Assembly (NCBI RefSeq): GCF_044987625.1 | Contig: NZ_JBJDSB010000001.1 | Location: 1,116,001 to 1,180,000 of the forward strand | Length of the DNA stretch: 64,000 nucleotides | DNA from: Desulfobaculum sp044987625 | Lineage (GTDB): Bacteria > Desulfobacterota > Desulfovibrionia > Desulfovibrionales > Desulfovibrionaceae | Reading direction: 5' to 3' | Shown here: one piece after another, positions 25,456 through 34,318 of the stretch | Position numbering within the stretch: the stretch's first letter is position 1 | How the letters are laid out: each line of letters starts with the position of its first letter | Position numbers and translations under genes: made by a program | The notes under the pieces: model-generated | What the model was told of the DNA's origin: nothing | What the model saw: the letters and a program-made list of their open reading frames with translations, nothing else | The model's database searches: none

Positions 25456-26669
25456 CCATTCATATCATCGGCCTCGGTCAGGACCCGGACAACCTTCCCG
25501 ACGACACCCGGACCCTGCTGGACCACGCACAGGTGCTGGTGGGCGGCCGCGCCCTGCTGGAGCACTTTGACGGCCACCCCGCCGAAAAGCTGCCCATCAC
25601 CGCCCCGCTGGAGGACGTGTACGCCACCATGGCCGCGCGACAGGCCGACGGGCTTGAAGTTGTCGTCCTTGCCGACGGCGACCCGCTCTTTTTCGGCATC
25701 GGCACCTCGCTCATCGAGCGCTTTGGGCCGGAGGACGTGCGCATCTATCCCAACGTCACCACCCTGCAGGCCGCGGCGGCGCGCCTGAAGATTCCGTGGC
25801 AGGGCATCCGCACCGTGTCCCTGCATGGCCGAAACGACTATCGCCCCATGTTCAGCGCCCTGCTTGAAGCCCGCTGGGTGGCGGTGTTTACGGACAACCG
25901 CAACATCCCCTCGGCCATTGCCCAGAGCATTCTGGACAAAAGCGGCGAAACCCACTGCATGTGGGTGCTGGAAGACCTGGAAAGCGACAAGGAACGCATC
26001 GGCAAGTACACCCTGGAAGAGGCCCGGAAAAAGAGCTTTTCCCCGCGAAACCTCGTACTGCTGGAGCGCGTGGCCGAACCGCAAATCCCCCTCGGCCTCG
26101 GCACCCCGGACGATCTGTTCATGCGCGAAAAGAACCTCATCACCAAAGGCCCGGCCCGCGCCGTGGGCATTGCGGCCCTGCGCCTGCGTCCGGACTCCGT
26201 GATGTGGGACCTTGGCGCAGGCTGCGGCGCCATCGGCATTGAGGCCTCCAGCCTCACCACGCGCGGCAACGTTATCGCCGTGGAAAAAAACGCCAACCGT
26301 GTCGCCATGATCCGCGAGAACATCCGCCGCACCGGCGCGTACCTTGTGGACGTGGTGCACGGCTCCATGCCCGGATGCCTTGCCGACCTGCCAACGCCGG
26401 ACCGCATCTTCATCGGCGGCGGCCTTGCCGGGGACGCGGACACCGTGCTGGACATCGTGTGCAAGCGCCTGCGCCCGGGCGGACGCCTTGTGGCCCACGC
26501 CGTGCTGCTGGATACCCTCACCCGCGCGCGCCAGATTCTGGAGGAACACGACTGGCCCTACTCCGTCACACTCATACAAGGCGGCGAATCCGCGCCGCTG
26601 GCCGGGGACCTGCGCATTGCCGCGCAAAATCCCGTGTTCGCCCTCATCGCGGACAAGCCGCAGGAATAG
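25452..26669 (+). CDS. fused CbiE-CbiT precorrin methyltransferase/decarboxylase
   Basis: The protein has 405 residues. Residues 1-200 are a CbiE-type tetrapyrrole methylase (IHIIGLGQDP, VVVLADGDPLFFGIG). Residues about 215-400 are CbiT, a Rossmann-fold SAM enzyme with MWDLGAGCGAIGIEAS and IFIGGGLAGD. Together they methylate C5 and C15 and decarboxylate the acetate side chain of cobalt-precorrin-7/8 (the CobL arrangement). ATG 25452 overlaps the cbiD stop. The fusion is common in deltaproteobacteria. Confidence 0.95.
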   Translation: MTIHIIGLGQDPDNLPDDTRTLLDHAQVLVGGRALLEHFDGHPAEKLPITAPLEDVYATMAARQADGLEVVVLADGDPLFFGIGTSLIERFGPEDVRIYPNVTTLQAAAARLKIPWQGIRTVSLHGRNDYRPMFSALLEARWVAVFTDNRNIPSAIAQSILDKSGETHCMWVLEDLESDKERIGKYTLEEARKKSFSPRNLVLLERVAEPQIPLGLGTPDDLFMREKNLITKGPARAVGIAALRLRPDSVMWDLGAGCGAIGIEASSLTTRGNVIAVEKNANRVAMIRENIRRTGAYLVDVVHGSMPGCLADLPTPDRIFIGGGLAGDADTVLDIVCKRLRPGGRLVAHAVLLDTLTRARQILEEHDWPYSVTLIQGGESAPLAGDLRIAAQNPVFALIADKPQE

Positions 26670-26671
26670 CC

Positions 26672-26983
26672 GTGACGCGGCGCCATTTGTCATCCACCCC
26701 AAACCCGACTATACCGGTCCAAAAGGAAACCGCGCCGGACGTCTTCCGCATCATTCCCACCGTCGGCCCCCGGCTGGCAGAGGTTTTTATGGAATTGGGC
26801 TACGCGGAGATTGACGCCCTGCGCGGTGAAAACCCACAGGACATGTACGACAGGCTCATCAGCCAGCGCGGGGAGCACGTGGACCGCTGCGTGCTCTACG
26901 TCTTTCGCCTTGCGGTGTATTACGCCGAAGGCGGACGCGACCCGCAGCGCCTGCGCTGGTGGGACTGGAAGGATACCCCGTGA
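26672..26983 (+). CDS. Cdd1-like helix-hairpin-helix protein
   Basis: The protein has 103 residues. The core IPTVGPRLAEVFMELGYAEIDALR is a helix-hairpin-helix, followed by MYDRLISQRGEHVDRCVLYVFRLAVYYA, which is typical of the Cdd1 ('pathogenicity locus') family. These small proteins are of unknown function; the HhH suggests DNA contact. The likely start is GTG 26672, 2 bases after cbiET, and its stop overlaps the bioB start (GTGA). It is thus tightly built into a cofactor operon, for which I have no functional explanation. Confidence 0.75.
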   Translation: MTRRHLSSTPNPTIPVQKETAPDVFRIIPTVGPRLAEVFMELGYAEIDALRGENPQDMYDRLISQRGEHVDRCVLYVFRLAVYYAEGGRDPQRLRWWDWKDTP

Positions 26984-27957
26984 CCCATCATTTTACGCGC
27001 CTTGCCGACGACGTCCTCGGCGGCAAGGCCCTCACTGACGACGACGTGCGCGCCATTGCGTGCGCAGCCGCAGAGGATGCCGCGCGCCTCCACGCCGAGG
27101 CCGTGCGCATCAAGGAGCGCGCCTTCGGCAAGGCCGTAGGCCTGTGCTCCATCATCAACGCCAAAAGCGGACGCTGTGGCGAGGACTGCCGCTTCTGCGC
27201 CCAATCCGCCCACCACGGCGTCAACAGCCCGGAATATCCCTTTGTGGGCGCGCAGCGCATCCTTGAGGCCGCCCGCGCCATGCAGGCCGCCGGCGCCTCG
27301 CGCTTTAGCATTGTCACCAGCGGCAAGGGCCTTTCCGAAGCGGACTTTGACGAAATGCTCCGCGCCGTGCGCGGCATCTGCGACCTTGGCCTGCGCGCCG
27401 ACGCCAGCGTCGGCATCCTCACCGCGGACCAACTGGCCGCCCTGCGCGATGCAGGCCTGTCCGGCTACCACCACAATCTGGAGACGGCCCGCAGCTTCTT
27501 CCCCACCATCTGCACCACCCACAGCTACGACGAGGACGTGCAAACCGTGCGCGACGCCGTGGACGCGGGTCTTATGGTCTGCTGCGGCGGGCTCTTTGGC
27601 ATGGGCGAAACATGGGAGCAGCGCGCGGAACTGGCGCGGACGCTGGCGGATCTTGGCGTGCATTCCGTGCCCGTCAACTTCCTGCACCCCATCCCTGGGA
27701 CTCCCCTTGCCTCCCGCCCCCTGCTCAGCGCCGGGGAAGCGGCGGGCATCATCGCCCTGCTCCGGTTCATGCTGCCGGACAAGCATATCCGCATCTGCGG
27801 CGGCCGCCCCGCCGTGTTTGGCGAGGACCGTATGCGTCCCCTGCTGTGCGGGGCCAGCGGGCTGATGATTGGCGACTACCTAACCGTCCAAGGCAACGAC
27901 GTTGCCGCCGACCGTGCGGACATGGACGCCCTCGGCCTGTGCCCGGAGCCTGCATGA
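26980..27957 (+). CDS. bioB: biotin synthase
   Basis: The protein has 325 residues and is a radical SAM enzyme. The 4Fe-4S cluster motif CxxxCxxC is CGEDCRFC inside a SIINAKSGR context, and the BioB-specific YHHNLETA, HSYDEDVQTV and VPVNFLHPIPGTPL segments are present. It inserts sulfur into dethiobiotin. The start is GTG 26980, overlapping the stop of the HhH gene, and the stop overlaps bioY (ATGA). No bioA, bioD or bioF gene is nearby, so the earlier steps must be encoded elsewhere. Confidence 0.96.
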   Translation: MTHHFTRLADDVLGGKALTDDDVRAIACAAAEDAARLHAEAVRIKERAFGKAVGLCSIINAKSGRCGEDCRFCAQSAHHGVNSPEYPFVGAQRILEAARAMQAAGASRFSIVTSGKGLSEADFDEMLRAVRGICDLGLRADASVGILTADQLAALRDAGLSGYHHNLETARSFFPTICTTHSYDEDVQTVRDAVDAGLMVCCGGLFGMGETWEQRAELARTLADLGVHSVPVNFLHPIPGTPLASRPLLSAGEAAGIIALLRFMLPDKHIRICGGRPAVFGEDRMRPLLCGASGLMIGDYLTVQGNDVAADRADMDALGLCPEPA

Positions 27958-28511
27958 CGCACTCCGGACACAGCCTGCATGCACTGGAATCCCTGCACCG
28001 GCTGGTGTGGACGGCCATGTTCTCGGCAACCATCGCCGTGGGGGCGTATCTGCACTTCCCCATCGGGCCGATTCCCTTCTCCATGCAGCCGTTCTTTGTC
28101 TTTTTGGCGGGGTACGCCCTTGGTCCGGCCTACGGCGCGCTGAGTGTGGCGCTGTACCTTCTGGCGGGCATCATCGGCCTGCCGGTGTTTGCCGGGGGCA
28201 ATGCGGGGTTTGCTTATCTGCTGGGACCGACAGGCGGCTACCTTGCGGCCTTTGTAGGCTCGGCGGCGCTGACGGGCATGGCCGGACGCCGTAATCCCAT
28301 CCCATGGACGCACGCCGTTGTCTGGGGCGCCGCCGCACTGGTGGTGGCCTACGGCCTTGGCACGTGGCGTCTTGCCGCCGTGCTCAACATCTCCATGGAG
28401 CGCGCCGCCATGGTGGGCATAGCGCCGTTTATCCTTCCCGACGCCGTCAAAATCGTTGCGGCGGCGGCCTGCGCGCGCCACATGCAGCGGCGCGGCCTGC
28501 TGCGCCTGTAG
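27954..28511 (+). CDS. bioY: BioY biotin-uptake substrate-binding (S) component
   Basis: The protein has 185 residues and about six membrane helices. Family marks are PIGPIPFSMQPFFVFLAG, then LPVFAGGNAGFAYLLGPTGGYL. BioY is the substrate-binding subunit of an ECF transporter for biotin and can sometimes act alone or with a shared energising module; no ecfT or ATPase gene is adjacent. It starts within the bioB stop and ends 3 bases from the convergent exonuclease gene. Confidence 0.95.
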   Translation: MTHSGHSLHALESLHRLVWTAMFSATIAVGAYLHFPIGPIPFSMQPFFVFLAGYALGPAYGALSVALYLLAGIIGLPVFAGGNAGFAYLLGPTGGYLAAFVGSAALTGMAGRRNPIPWTHAVVWGAAALVVAYGLGTWRLAAVLNISMERAAMVGIAPFILPDAVKIVAAAACARHMQRRGLLRL

Positions 28512-28514
28512 CGC

Positions 28515-29255
28515 CTACAGATACCACCGCCAACTGCGCCCTGCGAGGTACACATCGCGCAGCGTTTCAATGCCGCCGGATTTCAGCTTCTTCACGAGGA
28601 AAAGAAAGAGGTAGGCCGTCTGCATGGCGTCGTAGAGGGCGTTGTGCTGGTCAAAGGCTGGCAGGCCGTAGGACGCGGACAAATCCCCCAGCTGGTACGA
28701 CACGCGCGAGTCAAACTGGTCGTAGTAGTTTTCCCAGCACTCGCGCTCGTACACCTGCGCAAGGCGCATGGTGTCCACGCACGGAATGCGTAGCCGCCCG
28801 CCCAGAATATCGCGCGCCGCGCGGTTCAAAAACGACATATCCAGCCCGATGTTGTGCCCCACAAGCAGCGAATCGCCAAGGAACTCCATCAGCCGGGGAA
28901 AGGTCTGCCGCAGGCGCGGGGCGCCGCGCAGCATCTCGGGCGTGATGCGGTGCACCATGGTGGACACCTTGGGCACGCCGCCGCGCGGCGCCACCAGCGA
29001 ATAAAAGCTGTCCGCCGTAATGGACAAATCGCGCACCTTCACCGCGCCAATGGACACAATCTCGTCCGTGCGCGGCGACAGGCCCGTCAGCTCCGTATCC
29101 AGCACCGTAAAGGTATAGTCCGTCAAAGGCCGGTCCTGATCCAGCCCCGCGTACCGCCTCCGGTGCTCGGCCAGCGGCCCGGACGCGCCAAGCCCCACAA
29201 GGCGCAACAGGCGCTCCCCAAGGCTCCGCCCGCGTGTGGCGGCAGGTGCCGTCAT
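28515..29255 (-). CDS. DEDDh exonuclease, DNA polymerase III epsilon-like
   Basis: The protein has 246 residues. The three exonuclease motifs are seen: FTVLDTELTGLSP (Exo I, with D and E), LVGHNIGLDMSFLNRA (Exo II), and QHNALYDAMQTAYL (Exo III, H-x4-D). It is a 3'-5' exonuclease of the epsilon/RNase T superfamily. It is probably not the replicative proofreader, because it sits 13 bases after a CBS/DUF294 regulator gene and is often found in that company. GGGAGG precedes the start. The convergent bioY gene is only 3 bases away. Confidence 0.85.
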   Translation of the reverse strand: MTAPAATRGRSLGERLLRLVGLGASGPLAEHRRRYAGLDQDRPLTDYTFTVLDTELTGLSPRTDEIVSIGAVKVRDLSITADSFYSLVAPRGGVPKVSTMVHRITPEMLRGAPRLRQTFPRLMEFLGDSLLVGHNIGLDMSFLNRAARDILGGRLRIPCVDTMRLAQVYERECWENYYDQFDSRVSYQLGDLSASYGLPAFDQHNALYDAMQTAYLFLFLVKKLKSGGIETLRDVYLAGRSWRWYL

Positions 29256-29268
29256 ACCATCCTCCCTG

Positions 29269-31194
29269 TCAGGCGATGTTCAGCCGGAACACATCCCGAA
29301 TAAAGCCCTGCAAGCCCGAAATCACGCCAAAGGCCTCCTTGAGGGTCTGCTTCTCAAGGTCCGTCAGCGCCGACGGGCGCACCCGGTTGTCCGGTTCGCG
29401 CTCCTCACGGATCTGGCGCATCTGGTGCACCAGCCTTAGCTGCATCAAAAATTCGTAGGCCTCCGTGGCCTCGGAGCACAGGTCCTGCGCCACATGCCCC
29501 TGCGCGCCGAGGGCGTGCAGGCGGTCCAGCGTGTTGGTGGCCGCAATGCCGTGGCGCAGGGAAAACAGCCGCGCAAAGTCCACAAAGGGCACCAGCCCGC
29601 GCTCCTTCAGGTCCAGCGTGTCCTTGTGCTCACCGTTTTTCTCCACAATGAAATTGCGGAAGAACGACAGCGGCGGGCGCGCGCCAAGGCAGTCCCGCGC
29701 CAAATGCCGCAAGAACACGGCCTCGCGCGGGGCGTGCAGGGTGATGTGCCGCCGCAGGCTCTCGCCAAGGTCCGCGCGCCCCCAGCCGGGGCGGAAGTCA
29801 AAGAAAATCGTGGCGTGGAGCACTTCCTGCGGTTCTGGGCGCAGCATCATCTCCTCAAAGAACTCCCGGAACACCGCAAAGGGCCGTCGCCAGCGCGGAT
29901 TGGACGCCATCATCCCGCCGGGGCACGGCGGGTAGCCACAACGCCCCAAGTGGTCCCGCGCGGCCTCGGCAAAACGCGCCAGATACGCCTCGGCACTGGC
30001 GGCCTCGTCCGCGTTCTGCGGGTCGGTGTAGATGATGGCGTTGTCCTGATCGGTGTGGAAGGTCTGCTCGCGCCGCCCCTCGCTGCCCATGAGCATCCAG
30101 CAAAACGGCACCGGCGGCGGACCCATCTCGTCCTGCAGCATGGTCAGCAGCTTTTCCAGAATCAGGTCGTTCAGCACGGTAATCATGCGCGTAATGTTCC
30201 CGGCCTTGGCCCCCTCCTCAATAAGGGACCCCACCACCAACGGCACCTTTTGCGACAGGACATACAGCCCCTCAATGCGCCGCTGGGCCAATATCTCGCG
30301 GAACAGATACACCGGGGAGCGGCCCTGCAGCACCATGATGTCATGGGACGTCACCATCCCCACCACGCGCCCGTCTTCCTCCACGGCCAAGTGGTGAATC
30401 TGCGCCGCCATCATGCTGAGCAGCGCGTCAAAGCACACCGCGCGGTGGCTGGCCGTCACCAGCGGCGCGCTCATAATGCTCTCCACAGGCGCGGCTGGGT
30501 CCACACCCTCGGCCACACAGCGCCGCAGGTCCTTGTCCGTGACGATACCCACAGGCTCGCCGCCCTCGCCCTCGGTCACCAGTAGCGAGCCGATGCCGCC
30601 ACGCAGCATGCGCCGCGCGGCGCGGCGGATACTCGCCCCCCGCTCCACCCCGCGCGGGGCGTGCTGAATCAGGTCGCCGATGCGGGTGGAAAACAAATAC
30701 AACGGGCTGTCCGTACACAGGTCCGCATGCTGGCGGCGCAGTTCCGAAAACGCACGCGAGACATAATGCTCCGAAAGGCTGTGCAGGAAATGCCGGGCTA
30801 TGGCCGGATGGGTCTCCACGAGCTGACGGAACACCGCCGCAGGCATCTTGAAGCAAAAGGTGTCCTCAATGGTGTCAGCCGTCAGGCTGGCCACACTCTC
30901 GCGGATAATGCCCAGCGCGCCCACGGTGCCCCCCTCGCCGCGGTAGTCCACCAGCTTGTCCCCGCCCTGCTCCTGCACCAAATACAGCCGAACGCCACCG
31001 CGCTGGATAATAAGCAAATGCTCCACCGCGCTCTCCCCTTGGGTGAGCAGTCTCGTGCCCTTGGGGTAGAAGTCGATGGAGCACTTGCGCGCCAGCTCCC
31101 GCAGGACGTCGTCGTCCAATTCAGAAAACGGCAGCGTCGCCCTCAGGAAGGGGATAATTTCCGACGGCTGGGCCGCGAACACGTCCCTGTGCAT
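29269..31194 (-). CDS. cNMP-binding/CBS/DUF294 nucleotidyltransferase-like regulator
   Basis: The protein has 641 residues. Residues about 10-140 form a cyclic-nucleotide-binding-like barrel (FYPKGTRLLTQGESAVEHLLII). Two CBS domains follow (about 170-300). Then a DUF294 nucleotidyltransferase domain has MGSEGRREQTFHTDQDNAI (GSxxR and DxD) near 370, and a helical DUF294 C-terminal domain follows. The family resembles GlnD-like nucleotidyltransferases and probably modifies or regulates the neighbouring transporter. In many proteobacteria it is linked to an ActP-like symporter and an epsilon-like exonuclease, exactly as here. Ligand and target are not known. Confidence 0.88.
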   Translation of the reverse strand: MHRDVFAAQPSEIIPFLRATLPFSELDDDVLRELARKCSIDFYPKGTRLLTQGESAVEHLLIIQRGGVRLYLVQEQGGDKLVDYRGEGGTVGALGIIRESVASLTADTIEDTFCFKMPAAVFRQLVETHPAIARHFLHSLSEHYVSRAFSELRRQHADLCTDSPLYLFSTRIGDLIQHAPRGVERGASIRRAARRMLRGGIGSLLVTEGEGGEPVGIVTDKDLRRCVAEGVDPAAPVESIMSAPLVTASHRAVCFDALLSMMAAQIHHLAVEEDGRVVGMVTSHDIMVLQGRSPVYLFREILAQRRIEGLYVLSQKVPLVVGSLIEEGAKAGNITRMITVLNDLILEKLLTMLQDEMGPPPVPFCWMLMGSEGRREQTFHTDQDNAIIYTDPQNADEAASAEAYLARFAEAARDHLGRCGYPPCPGGMMASNPRWRRPFAVFREFFEEMMLRPEPQEVLHATIFFDFRPGWGRADLGESLRRHITLHAPREAVFLRHLARDCLGARPPLSFFRNFIVEKNGEHKDTLDLKERGLVPFVDFARLFSLRHGIAATNTLDRLHALGAQGHVAQDLCSEATEAYEFLMQLRLVHQMRQIREEREPDNRVRPSALTDLEKQTLKEAFGVISGLQGFIRDVFRLNIA

Positions 31195-31254
31195 AGCGCC
31201 TCGCTTGCGGCGTTTTCGGCGCGCGGCGCGGGTGTGCGCCGCGCGCCGGATGGG

Positions 31255-33030
31255 CTAATGATCTATGGCCGAACCCGCTCCGCGCGGGGAGCGCACGTTC
31301 TCGACCAGTTCCTGCACCTCCTGCGGCGGCGGCGCGGTAATGGCGGAGACGCCAAGGGTCACGGCAAAGTTGATGAGCATACCAATCATGCCGATGCCCT
31401 CGGGGCTGATGCCAAACAGCCACCAGCCAACGCCGAGGAACTTGGTCTGCACGATGTAGAACATGGTAAACCCAATGCCCGCGATCATGCCGCAGATGGC
31501 GCCCTCGCGCGTGGTGCGCTTGGAGAAGATGCCAAGCACCAGCACCGGGAAGAAGCTGGACGCGCCAAGGCCAAAGGCCAGCGCCACAACCTGCGCCACA
31601 AATCCCGGCGGGTTGACGCCAAAGTACCCGGCCACACACACGGCCACACCAATCATGATGCGCCCGATGAGCAGGCGCTTCTTCTCCGAGGCCTTGCGGT
31701 TGATGATGCGGTAGTACAGGTCATGCGAAATGCTGGAGGCAATGACAAGCAACAGGCCCGAGGCTGTGGACAGCGCCGCGGCCAAACCGCCCGCCACCAC
31801 AAGGGCGATGACCCACGGCGACAGCGCAGCAATTTCGGGATTCGCCAGCACCATGATGTCCCGGTCCACATACAGCTCGTTGGCGGACTCGGTCACCTGA
31901 TTGGCCACCAGCCGCTGGCCATGGCTGCCCGCGCCGTCAATAAAGTTCGGCTTTCCGGCAAAGACCTTGCCCGCGCGGTACTGGATGAGGCCGTCGTCAT
32001 TCTTATCCACCCACGCAATCAGTCCGGTCTGTTCCCACTTGGTAAACCACGAGGGCATCTGCACGTAGGGCGCATCATTCACAGTGCCAATCATGTTGTA
32101 GCGCGCAAAGGAGGCCACCGCAGGCGCCGTGGTATACAAAATGGCGATGAACAGCAGCGCGTACCCGGCAGACAGGCGCGCGGCGCGCACGCTGGGCACG
32201 GTGTAGAAGCGGATAATCACGTGGGGCAGGCCCGCCGTGCCCACCATCAGGGACATGGTCAGGGCAAACACGTCCAGCATGGACTTATTCCCCGCCCCAA
32301 AGGCCGAGGTATACTCCCGGAATCCAAGGTCTCGGCCAATGGTATCCAGCGTCTCCAGCAGGTACTTGCCCGCATCCGGGCCAGCCTGAATGGTGCTGCC
32401 AAAGCCAATCTGCGGGATGGCAACGCCCGTAATCTTGAGGGAAATCGCCACCGCCGGGATAAGAAACGCCACGATGAGCACGCAATACTGCGCCACCTGC
32501 GTGTAGGTGATGCCCTTCATGCCGCCCAGCCCGGCGTAGATGAACACGATGACCATGCCGATGAGCACGCCCGTGTTCACGTCCGTTTCCAAAAAGCGCG
32601 AGAACACGATGCCAACGCCGCGCATCTGCCCCGCCACATAGGTGAGGGAGACGAAAATGGCGCACACCAGCGCCACCACCCGCGCCGTGCGCGAGTAGTA
32701 CCTGTCGCCCACAAAGTCCGGCACCGTAAACTTGCCAAACTTGCGCAGGTACGGGGCCAGCAGGAGCGCCAACAGCACATAACCGCCGGTCCAGCCCATG
32801 AGGTACACCGCGCCCGTGTAGCCCAAAAAGGAAATGAGTCCGGCCATGGAGATGAACGACGCCGCGCTCATCCAGTCCGCAGCCGTAGCCATGCCGTTGG
32901 CCAAAGGCGGCACGCCGCCCCCCGCCACATAAAAGCCCTTGGTATCCCGCACACGGGACATCCACGCAATGGTCAAGTACACCCCAAAGGTCACCCCAAC
33001 CATGATATAGGTCCACACCTGAAGCGTCAT
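31255..33030 (-). CDS. sodium:solute symporter, ActP (acetate permease)-like
   Basis: The protein has 591 residues and about 13 membrane helices. The N-terminal YLTIAWMSRVRDTKGFYVAG and ANGMATAADWMSAASF match the SSS/ActP branch (monocarboxylate uptake). A large soluble loop lies near residues 330-390. GGAGGG stands 6 bases before ATG 33030, so I dropped the ten upstream residues of the open frame. It is preceded by its small DUF4212 partner, and followed by the CBS/DUF294 regulator 60 bases downstream. Acetate or another short acid is the likely substrate. Confidence 0.9.
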   Translation of the reverse strand: MTLQVWTYIMVGVTFGVYLTIAWMSRVRDTKGFYVAGGGVPPLANGMATAADWMSAASFISMAGLISFLGYTGAVYLMGWTGGYVLLALLLAPYLRKFGKFTVPDFVGDRYYSRTARVVALVCAIFVSLTYVAGQMRGVGIVFSRFLETDVNTGVLIGMVIVFIYAGLGGMKGITYTQVAQYCVLIVAFLIPAVAISLKITGVAIPQIGFGSTIQAGPDAGKYLLETLDTIGRDLGFREYTSAFGAGNKSMLDVFALTMSLMVGTAGLPHVIIRFYTVPSVRAARLSAGYALLFIAILYTTAPAVASFARYNMIGTVNDAPYVQMPSWFTKWEQTGLIAWVDKNDDGLIQYRAGKVFAGKPNFIDGAGSHGQRLVANQVTESANELYVDRDIMVLANPEIAALSPWVIALVVAGGLAAALSTASGLLLVIASSISHDLYYRIINRKASEKKRLLIGRIMIGVAVCVAGYFGVNPPGFVAQVVALAFGLGASSFFPVLVLGIFSKRTTREGAICGMIAGIGFTMFYIVQTKFLGVGWWLFGISPEGIGMIGMLINFAVTLGVSAITAPPPQEVQELVENVRSPRGAGSAIDH

Positions 33031-33072
33031 CGCGCCCTCCGCATGGTTTCCGCACGCCACAGCAGGGGCGGG

Positions 33073-33321
33073 CTATTCATGAACGTCAAACGCCTTGTCC
33101 AAACGCCGCATCAGGAAGAAGTAGACGAAGATGAGAATCACAAAGACGTAGATGGCTCCCTGCTGGGCAAACCAAAACCCCAAGGGAAATCCGCCGATGC
33201 GGATGGCGTTGAGAGGCTCCACGAAGAGGATGCCGCACCCATAGGACACAACCGCCCAAATGCTGAGCAAAATGACCATGTACCTGAGGTTGCGCCGCCA
33301 ATACTCCTGCCGTTTGTCCAT
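33073..33321 (-). CDS. DUF4212 small subunit of symporter
   Basis: The protein has 82 residues with two membrane helices (ILLSIWAVVSYGCGILFV and QGAIYVFVILIFVYFFLM). DUF4212 proteins ('sodium:solute symporter small subunit') almost always precede an ActP-like SSS gene, as here. CAGGAGG lies 6 bases before ATG 33321. The longer frame upstream has no family features. Confidence 0.9.
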   Translation of the reverse strand: MDKRQEYWRRNLRYMVILLSIWAVVSYGCGILFVEPLNAIRIGGFPLGFWFAQQGAIYVFVILIFVYFFLMRRLDKAFDVHE

Positions 33322-33681
33322 AACGACCTCCTGTATCCCGCCGGCGGATGCCGGGGGGCGTCCACCGCGTGCGGGGTATGGATACTGTTTTGTTATACAC
33401 CCGCCCGGCCCTTGCGGCACGTGCAAATCGGTGAACGGCGCACCCAGCGGCATGGAGAACAGGCCGCACGCCCGGCACGCCGCCTGCCCCGCATCTTGCG
33501 CCGCCCGCCCCCCAAAAGACGCATATCAACGTCCGGGACGTGCAACACCCCTATTCACCTTTGGACGCTGTTCTGGTAGGTAACGGAAAGATTTTTCCGG
33601 CGTCGCGGATGCACCGCCGCCCGCGCCGCCCCAGTGCCACACCGGACCGTCCGGTCCGCTCCAAAAAAGGAAATCCACTCC
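33322..33681. other. divergent intergenic region, DUF4212/cvpA
   Basis: These 360 bases separate two divergent gene sets and must hold promoters for both. I see an AT-richer patch near 33380-33400 and a small inverted repeat CGGAAA/TTTCCG at 33584-33599, but no convincing -35/-10 pair and no gene. Confidence 0.5.
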
Positions 33682-34314
33682 ATGTTCAACTTTCTGGACA
33701 TCATATTCATTGCCATTGCGGCCTATTTCTTTGTCCGGGGCGCGTTTCGCGGCCTTATCAAGGAAGTGGCGTCCACCCTTGGCCTTATACTCGCGTATTG
33801 GCTGGCCAACGCCCACAACGACATGCTGGTGGGCTTTTATTCCACATGGTTCAAAAGCCCGGGCCTGCTGCATTTTCTCTCCTACGTCACGCTGTTTGCC
33901 GGGGTGATGATTGGCGTCTCCATCGTGGCGTGGATGCTGGTGCGCATCTTCCGCATCATGCCCGTGCCGTGGCTGGACATTCCCGGCGGCGCGGCGGTCG
34001 GCTTTATCAAGGCCGGCGGGCTGTGCTGCATTATGCTGGTGGCGCTGGCATCCTTCATGCCCGGCTCCGACGTCACGCGCGAGTCCGCCATCGCGCCCTA
34101 CCTACAGCGCGGCGTTGACACCCTGTCGCAGTTCACCCCGGACAAGATGCGCAACTTCGACCCCTCGGACCTGCGCGAACGCATGCAGCGCGAGCGCGAA
34201 AAGGCTCTGGATGATTTTCTGGAAGGGGCACGCTCCTCCGGCAAAAAGCTGGGCGAAAGCTCCCTCGAAATGCTCGACACCGTGAAAAGTTCCCTCAAGG
34301 AGGCCACAGAGTAG
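33682..34314 (+). CDS. cvpA: CvpA-family membrane protein
   Basis: The protein has 210 residues. Four membrane helices fill the first 130 residues, starting FNFLDIIFIAIAAYFFVRG, followed by FRGLIKEVAST, the CvpA hallmark. The C-terminal 70 residues are charged and probably cytoplasmic. CvpA is needed for colicin V production in E. coli and affects envelope homeostasis, but its biochemical role is unknown. ATG 33682 has AAGGAA upstream; the longer frame start at 33634 lacks similarity. mazG follows after 4 bases. Confidence 0.87.
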   Translation: MFNFLDIIFIAIAAYFFVRGAFRGLIKEVASTLGLILAYWLANAHNDMLVGFYSTWFKSPGLLHFLSYVTLFAGVMIGVSIVAWMLVRIFRIMPVPWLDIPGGAAVGFIKAGGLCCIMLVALASFMPGSDVTRESAIAPYLQRGVDTLSQFTPDKMRNFDPSDLRERMQREREKALDDFLEGARSSGKKLGESSLEMLDTVKSSLKEATE

Positions 34315-34318
34315 TACC

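Noticed and set aside
30661..33579. 972-codon open frame on the plus strand
   Set aside because: It runs antisense to the CBS/DUF294 and symporter genes, with biased His/Arg/Gly composition and no family match, while the minus-strand genes show clear domains.
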